From BS750m-G4 sp964472195 (GTDB lineage: Bacteria > Bacteroidota > Ignavibacteria > Tepidaquicellales > Tepidaquicellaceae), in contig CAYYJH010000057.1 of NCBI GenBank assembly GCA_964472195.1, forward strand, positions 1 to 18,541: a stretch of 18,541 nucleotides of DNA. Reading direction: 5' to 3'. Positions within the stretch are counted from its first letter, which is position 1, and each line of letters begins with the position of its first letter. This document shows positions 12,996 to 18,541 of this stretch, in pieces. The notes under the pieces are model-generated. The model had not been told where the DNA came from and ran no database searches. It saw only the letters and a list, made by a program, of their open reading frames with translations. A program made the translations under genes and the position numbers.

Positions 12996-15884
12996 ATGAA
13001 AAAGACTATACTATTTCTCCTTTCAGTTTTTTTTAGTTTCAACATATCATACAGCCAGCTCTATCAAGGTCCAGCTAACGGTTCTGTGCCGAATGGTGTA
13101 ATCGTTACTATGGGTAATTTTGAGAACATTACTTATAATCCTGCTAATCCTGTTTTCAAAAGAAAGCCAAGGAATATTTTTCCTGAAACTTTGTATCCTG
13201 ATTATTTAAATACAACACCTCCATTAGCACCGGAAGGTTCAAATTATTTTGTGGATCCTTCTGTTATTAATGAAGGTGCCTTTGATGGAAATGATCCTTT
13301 TCTCGTATACAGTTTTCAGGGATTTTCGGATCCGGGTAATTACATACCACCCGATCCGTATATTGCTGTTGGACCAACTCATGTTATTGGAGTAGATAAC
13401 AGCAGGATAAGAGTATGGGATAAATTTGGAAATACTGTAATGACGATTGATGCTGATTTATGGTTTTCTTCGGTTTTACCGGGTGTGGGTGCATTTGATC
13501 CAAAAGTATCTTATGATCATTTTGCGAAGCGTTGGATAATGGTGTGGCTAGACCAGGAAAATACTCCGGCGAGAGGATATTATTTGTTATCAGTATCAGA
13601 TGATTCGATACCAACCGGAACATGGTATAATTGGGCACTTCCTTCGAATAAAAACGGCTCAACTGCTACTGACAGCTGGGGAGATTATCAGGGAGTAGGA
13701 TTTGATGAACAAGCAATTTATTTAACATCTAATCAATATAGATTTGCAGGTGGGTTCGATGGTGCAAGAATAAGAATTATCGGTAAAGCTCAGCTATACA
13801 ATAATACAGCGGGACCTGTCGTATGGACAGACCTCTGGAATATAAAAGAACCAAATAATTCTGCAACGAGAACATCTACATTAAGACCATCAATTTTTTA
13901 TAATACAGCACAGGAATATTATCTTATCTGCCATTCTCCTTATCTTACGGGAACATTTGTGACGCTTTATAAAATTTCCAGTCCATTAAATAATCCTGTT
14001 ATGACTGGAGTGAATGTTTCTGTTACGACTTATAGATCTCCACCAAATGCAAACCAGCTTGGAGGTAGCAGTACTTTAATAGAAGCCGGTGGGAGAAGCA
14101 TTAAGAACGAGCCTGTTTACAGAAACGGATTCCTCTGGGGCGTGCACACAATAAGAAGTGGAACGGGAAATCTATATTCATCTGTACGTTATTTTAAAAT
14201 CGATGTAAGTTCTGATACCGCTGTCGAGGATGTAGCGATGGGCATGGATGGATTCTGGCATTTCTATCCAGCACTAAGTGTTGATAAAGATACCAATATA
14301 GCTATAACATATTCCAGGTCGGGAGAAACAGAATATATAGGGGCATATTACACTACAAGATTGAATACTGATCCGCCCGGGACATTGACCGGAAGTAAAA
14401 TACTTCAAACTGGAAAAGCAAATTATGTTAAGACTTTTAGCAGTGGAAGGAATCGCTGGGGAGACTATAGCGGCATCTGGCTTGATCCTGTTGACCAGAA
14501 TAATTTCTGGATGTTTACAGAATATGCCGAGACTCCTGTTAATACATGGGGAGTTTGGGCAGGAATGGTTCGTTTAATTCCTTTTCCCGGTGCAAGGTTG
14601 AATGTTTTGACCGACACGCTCAATTTTGGGACCCATGAAGTTGGAACGATGAGCGATACACTATCCTTTACTGTTGCAAATTATGGAGAAGACACCCTGT
14701 CAATCAGTAATATTCAAATTTATAATTCTCAGTTCAGGTTGTTAAATGCAGTAACTTATCCAATATTACTTGGCTTTAATCAAACATCGAGTTTCAATGT
14801 TCTTTACGCTCCAACAAACTCCGGAAATATTATTGATTCCTTAGTTATTTTAAGTAATGACATAACAAACCCTCAGAATAGCATATATCTTACAGGTAAA
14901 GGTTATATTATTCATGCTGTTGATACAGCTAAAATCTACGCCGTAGGAGGGGGATTATCGAATGGAGCATTAATTAATATAGATAAGAATACAGGCAGCG
15001 GTACTTTAGTCGGTCTCTCAGGTTATACTGGAATAACGGGTATCTGTGTGAAACCTTCTGATAATGAATTGTTCGGTTGTATTTCTGGAACAACTGCAAG
15101 TATGCTTGTACGTATAAATGCTGACAGCGGTGATGCTTATCCTTCTATGGATATTCCTGTGGGCGGAATAAGAACAATTGCTTTTGATTTAAATGATGAT
15201 GTATACTGTGCTACATCGGGAGGTAAACTTTACAAATTTGATTTGACTAACGGTGATACAACCTTTATTAATAATACAGGTATCAACAACCTTTATGGGA
15301 TTACGATAAATCCTCTTAACGGTCAGCTCTGGGGGATAGCTCTGAGTAATAAGATTTACAAAATCGATAAGTTTACGGGGATTTCTACATTAATTGGAGT
15401 CCCGGGATTTACTATAACTCCATCGATTGCTTTTGATAAGAAAGGTGAGTTATTCGGACTTTCAGGATTGGGAATACAGGTAGCAAACTTTTTAAAATAT
15501 GATACACTTACAGGAAGTGCTCTCTTAATTGGCAGTACGGGGTATCAAGCTGTTAATTCGTTAGCGATTTCACCGGGTATTGCTACAGGAAATATTCCAG
15601 TGAGTTATCATCTTTATCAAAACTATCCTAATCCCTTTAATCCATCGACAACAATTCAATTTGATTTACCATACTCTTCACATGTATCATTAATTGTTTA
15701 TGATGTTTTGGGAAGGGAAATCGATAGGTTGGTTAACGGCAATTTAACTGCTGCAAGACATACGTATATATGGAGAGTTTCAGGATTAGCAAGCGGTATT
15801 TATTATTATAAGATTATCGCTACACCTGTAACCAGTGTAACGGAAGGATTTGAATCAGTAAAGAAGATGGTATTTATAAAATGA
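12996..15884 (+). CDS. Large secreted propeller protein with ASH domain and T9SS sorting domain
   Basis: This 962-residue cell-surface or secreted protein starts with a clear signal peptide (MKKTILFLLSVFFSFNISYS, cleaved near 20-21). Residues about 80-530 form a propeller-like region of the type with PPDPYIAVGPTHVIGVDN (about 119-136) and paired WGDYQGVG and WGDYSGIW motifs, as in sialidase-like surface proteins. About 534-637 is an ASH/choice-of-anchor-D beta-sandwich (LNFGTHEVGTMSDTLSFTV onward). About 645-865 is a second propeller with repeated INxDxGxxxLVG strands. The last 95 residues are a T9SS type A C-terminal domain (YQNYPNPFNPSTTIQFDL, VYDVLGREI, GIYYYKI, KKMVFIK). No catalytic residues can be named, so the substrate or adhesive role is unknown. 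A second T9SS gene follows 51 bp later. Confidence 0.9.
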   Translation: MKKTILFLLSVFFSFNISYSQLYQGPANGSVPNGVIVTMGNFENITYNPANPVFKRKPRNIFPETLYPDYLNTTPPLAPEGSNYFVDPSVINEGAFDGNDPFLVYSFQGFSDPGNYIPPDPYIAVGPTHVIGVDNSRIRVWDKFGNTVMTIDADLWFSSVLPGVGAFDPKVSYDHFAKRWIMVWLDQENTPARGYYLLSVSDDSIPTGTWYNWALPSNKNGSTATDSWGDYQGVGFDEQAIYLTSNQYRFAGGFDGARIRIIGKAQLYNNTAGPVVWTDLWNIKEPNNSATRTSTLRPSIFYNTAQEYYLICHSPYLTGTFVTLYKISSPLNNPVMTGVNVSVTTYRSPPNANQLGGSSTLIEAGGRSIKNEPVYRNGFLWGVHTIRSGTGNLYSSVRYFKIDVSSDTAVEDVAMGMDGFWHFYPALSVDKDTNIAITYSRSGETEYIGAYYTTRLNTDPPGTLTGSKILQTGKANYVKTFSSGRNRWGDYSGIWLDPVDQNNFWMFTEYAETPVNTWGVWAGMVRLIPFPGARLNVLTDTLNFGTHEVGTMSDTLSFTVANYGEDTLSISNIQIYNSQFRLLNAVTYPILLGFNQTSSFNVLYAPTNSGNIIDSLVILSNDITNPQNSIYLTGKGYIIHAVDTAKIYAVGGGLSNGALINIDKNTGSGTLVGLSGYTGITGICVKPSDNELFGCISGTTASMLVRINADSGDAYPSMDIPVGGIRTIAFDLNDDVYCATSGGKLYKFDLTNGDTTFINNTGINNLYGITINPLNGQLWGIALSNKIYKIDKFTGISTLIGVPGFTITPSIAFDKKGELFGLSGLGIQVANFLKYDTLTGSALLIGSTGYQAVNSLAISPGIATGNIPVSYHLYQNYPNPFNPSTTIQFDLPYSSHVSLIVYDVLGREIDRLVNGNLTAARHTYIWRVSGLASGIYYYKIIATPVTSVTEGFESVKKMVFIK
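15624..15884 (+). repeat. T9SS sorting-domain module, copy 1
   Basis: This is the 3' part of the first T9SS cargo gene. It aligns without gaps to 18291-18541 at an offset of 2667 bp. Bases 15733-15804 are identical to 18400-18471 over 72 bp, including synonymous positions, while the flanks carry scattered differences. The module encodes YPNPFN through the terminal MVFIK. Confidence 0.9.
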
Positions 15885-15935
15885 ATTTTAATATTTTGTA
15901 AAATGTGATAATAATATAATTTTTATTTATCATCT

Positions 15936-18541
15936 ATGAAAAGATATTCTTATTTCATTTTGGCAATTGTCTTTTTCTCATTACTTTTTTTATTCTTTAG
16001 AGATTTGAGACTAATAAGAAGAGTATCTGCTTCCAGATATGTTTCTTTGGGAATTGATGTTGTTGAAAAAACTCCCGGAGCATTTGATGCTCTTCAATTC
16101 TGGAATGAATCAAGAGCTTTTCCTTATGATGATATTCCACCAGATAAATATTATACGGAGTATAAAAAATCCAAGCAAATATTTGGAGAAAAAGATAACG
16201 TTAGTTTTACTGATGACTGGACGAACATCGGACCGAATAATATTGGTGGGAGAACTTTATCAATTGCTTTAGACCCTTTTGACACAAGTATCGTATGGTT
16301 AGGTTCTGCATCGGGAGGATTGTGGAAATCTACTACAGGTGGAATTGGAACAAATGCATGGACACAGGTGAAAACGTTGGGTATTCCTACCTTAGGAGTT
16401 AGTTCTATATTGATAGACTCTACAGAGCCGGGTGTGATGTTTATTGGAACTGGGGAAACTTATAATTATCAAAATGCACATTACGCCTTAAGTATAAGAA
16501 CGACAAGAGGTTCATACGGAGTTGGAATTTTGAAAACTACAAATGGTGGTTTGAACTGGTTTAAATCCCTTGACTGGTCTTATCAGCAAAACCGTGGTGT
16601 GTGGGATATTTTAAGTAATCCGAAGAATGGAAACATTCTTTACGCAGCAACTACGGAAGGAATTTATAAATCCTACAACAAAGGTGGAAGTTGGATAAAA
16701 GTATTAGACGAGATTATGGTGATGGATCTCGCAATTGACAGAATAGATACAAATGTGGTATATGCAGGTGTCGGTAATATGAACAGTTCCAATCCCGGGA
16801 TTTATAAAACAACAAACAGTGGAAGTAATTGGTTGAGATTGTCAAATGGTTTACCTGGTGTTAACTATGGCAGGACGACAATAACAACATATTATGAGAA
16901 TCCTAGCATTGTAATGGCGGCAATAGGTCATAAATTTTCAACTATTGGATTATACCGTTCGACAAACCAGGGTAATACCTGGACGCAAATGTCTGATACC
17001 ATCCCGGATTTTTTATCTTATCAGGGTTGGTATGCAGAAGGAGTTTTAATAAAAAGTAATGATGCTAATCAAGTGTTAGTGAACGGGGTGAATTTTTATA
17101 AATCAACAAATGGTGGTTCTGGTTTAGTAAGAAAGAACACCGGTGCACGTTATTATGGTCATGTACCACCCGGGGGACCGGAGGGTTCGCCAACGTACAT
17201 GCACGTAGACCAACATGATATCATTTCAAATCCTTTGGATCCTAACAAGATATACATTGCTACGGATGGCGGACTCTTTCGTTCAAACGATTTCGGAGAG
17301 ACTTTCTATGGATGCAATGGCGGTTATACAACTACGCAGTTTTATGGAGGTTTTTCTAATTCATCTTACGATTCAACAATTGCTCTCGGTGGTTTACAAG
17401 ATAACCAAATCGCAAAATATACGGGAACTTCTACATGGTATAAAACGAGCACCGGTGATGGTGTAATGACTGCGATTCATCCAACAAATAATAACCTTAT
17501 GTTCGGGTGTTCACAATATTTAGAAATATACCGTTCTACTAACCAGGGAGCTGTTAATTCATGGGTTACAGTTTACAGTGCATCAAGTTCTGATGCAAAC
17601 TTCATTGCCCCTTTGATTATGAGCCCTTCACATCCTGATGTGCTCTATGCAGGGACGAAGGAGGTTCTAAGATCAACCAACAGTGGATTATCCTGGTCTT
17701 CATTAAGTCCGCCATTGGATGGTAATAAAATACTTTCACTTGCTGTGTCATATACTTCCCCCGATACACTTTATGCTGCAACGGTTCCTACGAGTACAAT
17801 ACCAATGGGCTTTTTTAGAAGTGATGGTATTTTTTTTACTAATATAAGTGCCTCGCTTCCTAACAGGTATCCGACTGATATCGCAGTTAATCCACAGAAT
17901 AGTAAAGAAGTATATGTTGTCTTTTCCGGATTTGATACCTCTCATGTTTTCAAATCCACTAACGGAGGGGATAACTGGATAGATATGAACGGTAACTTAC
18001 CTGATGTTCCATGTCAGTCAATTGTTGTTGACCCCGACCTACCCAATTATATTTATCTTGGAAATGACTTAGGAGTATATGTAAGTTCAAACTCAGGAAC
18101 AAACTGGATGTCATTTAACAATGGATTTCCTCCCGCTGTAATGGTATTCGACCTTACAATATCAAAAAGTAATAGAAAGCTTAGAGCTGCGACACACGGC
18201 AACGGAGTTTATCAAAGAAAACTGTTAGGAAATGTGATTGGGATAACGAGTAATAAAGAGTTACCAAATTCTTTTAAGCTACACCAGAATTATCCTAATC
18301 CCTTTAATTCATCGACAACTATTCAGTTCGATTTACCATACTCTTCGCACGTTTCACTGATTGTATATGATATGTTGGGACGGGAAGTAGATAAACTGAT
18401 TAACGGCAATTTAACTGCTGCAAGACATACGTATATATGGAGAGTTTCAGGATTAGCAAGCGGTATTTATTTTTATAAGATTATCACAACACCCGTTAGC
18501 GGTGTTACAGAGAGCTATGAATCGGTTAAGAAGATGGTGTT
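15936..18541 (+). CDS. Large BNR/sortilin-like propeller protein with T9SS sorting domain (3' end outside window)
   Basis: An uninterrupted frame from ATG 15936 runs 868 codons to the window edge without a stop. The first about 25 residues are a hydrophobic export segment (MKRYSYFILAIVFFSLLFLF), followed by an Arg-rich stretch and no obvious nearby cleavage site. The body contains at least seven BNR/Asp-box-like repeats, S/T-x-N-x-G-x-x-W, for example KTTNGGLNW (about 200), KTTNSGSNW (291), RSTNQGNTW (341), RSTNSGLSW (579), KSTNGGDNW (673) and VSSNSGTNW (716). These make one or two sortilin/VPS10-like propellers. The T9SS domain starts near 777 with NYPNPFNSSTTIQF. By alignment with the preceding gene, about 10 bp are missing, encoding the end of MVFIK and a stop near 18551. 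The gene is 51 bp downstream of the other T9SS cargo gene. Its ligand is unknown. Confidence 0.92.
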   Translation, partial: MKRYSYFILAIVFFSLLFLFFRDLRLIRRVSASRYVSLGIDVVEKTPGAFDALQFWNESRAFPYDDIPPDKYYTEYKKSKQIFGEKDNVSFTDDWTNIGPNNIGGRTLSIALDPFDTSIVWLGSASGGLWKSTTGGIGTNAWTQVKTLGIPTLGVSSILIDSTEPGVMFIGTGETYNYQNAHYALSIRTTRGSYGVGILKTTNGGLNWFKSLDWSYQQNRGVWDILSNPKNGNILYAATTEGIYKSYNKGGSWIKVLDEIMVMDLAIDRIDTNVVYAGVGNMNSSNPGIYKTTNSGSNWLRLSNGLPGVNYGRTTITTYYENPSIVMAAIGHKFSTIGLYRSTNQGNTWTQMSDTIPDFLSYQGWYAEGVLIKSNDANQVLVNGVNFYKSTNGGSGLVRKNTGARYYGHVPPGGPEGSPTYMHVDQHDIISNPLDPNKIYIATDGGLFRSNDFGETFYGCNGGYTTTQFYGGFSNSSYDSTIALGGLQDNQIAKYTGTSTWYKTSTGDGVMTAIHPTNNNLMFGCSQYLEIYRSTNQGAVNSWVTVYSASSSDANFIAPLIMSPSHPDVLYAGTKEVLRSTNSGLSWSSLSPPLDGNKILSLAVSYTSPDTLYAATVPTSTIPMGFFRSDGIFFTNISASLPNRYPTDIAVNPQNSKEVYVVFSGFDTSHVFKSTNGGDNWIDMNGNLPDVPCQSIVVDPDLPNYIYLGNDLGVYVSSNSGTNWMSFNNGFPPAVMVFDLTISKSNRKLRAATHGNGVYQRKLLGNVIGITSNKELPNSFKLHQNYPNPFNSSTTIQFDLPYSSHVSLIVYDMLGREVDKLINGNLTAARHTYIWRVSGLASGIYFYKIITTPVSGVTESYESVKKMV
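18291..18541 (+). repeat. T9SS sorting-domain module, copy 2 (cut by window end)
   Basis: This copy aligns gap-free with 15624-15874. Its first third differs at many third-codon positions, but 18400-18471 is identical to 15733-15804. The YPNPFN motif here reads YPNPFNSS rather than YPNPFNPS. The module ends within the codons for the terminal MVFIK. Confidence 0.9.

Noticed and set aside
16039..16272. A 77-residue plus-strand frame in the BNR gene
   Set aside because: It overlaps the long uninterrupted frame from 15936 in another phase and has no family features.

Overview
The window looks like a chromosomal segment of a member of the Ignavibacteriota (Chlorobi/Bacteroidota superphylum). Four things point there. 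The DNA is strongly AT-rich. Shine-Dalgarno sequences are mostly absent. Two large secreted proteins end in type IX secretion (T9SS) C-terminal domains with a YPNPFN motif. The housekeeping proteins resemble that group. The lineage is inferred from protein style, not from a marker-gene search. Most of the window is ordinary core metabolism, and I did not find a clearly new multi-gene system. Several local oddities are worth attention.

Layout. At 1-186 there is a short GC-rich, palindrome-rich edge and an untranslated stretch. A plus-strand pair follows: a PHP-family phosphoesterase that apparently starts at ATT, then ribH (riboflavin pathway). Converging on it from the minus strand is higB-higA-suhB, a toxin-antitoxin pair 9 bp upstream of an inositol-monophosphatase-family gene. 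A large palindrome sits over the higB start. Next, also on minus, is a set of three genes: a membrane protein, a small hypothetical protein and a PhnP-like metallo-hydrolase. A divergent plus-strand pair encodes a cysteine-free Mrp/ApbC ATPase and a NifU-type Fe-S scaffold. A sugar-nucleotidyltransferase (minus) and nadA (plus) diverge from 7036-7150.

The RNase P RNA gene rnpB (minus, 8141-8520) was identified from its conserved core and its closing P1 helix. It is preceded on the same strand by an RNase HI gene, a coiled-coil/zinc-ribbon protein and a shortened Nif3-like protein. An intrinsic terminator separates that group from metF and a TolB-like propeller protein further upstream.

The right end (12996-18541) holds two consecutive plus-strand genes for secreted beta-propeller proteins with T9SS sorting domains. 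The second is open to the window edge, about 10 bp short of its predicted stop. The DNA encoding the two sorting domains shares an uninterrupted 72-bp identity, which points to recent duplication or gene conversion.

Functional themes are Fe-S biogenesis beside an Fe-S enzyme gene (Mrp, NifU, NadA), RNA processing (RNase P RNA beside RNase HI and a conserved zinc-ribbon/Nif3 pair), cofactor synthesis (RibH, NadA, MetF) and protein export. No tRNA, rRNA other than rnpB-type RNA, CRISPR array, transposase or prophage gene was seen. No gene-free stretch exceeds about 300 bp; the longest is 12676-12995.
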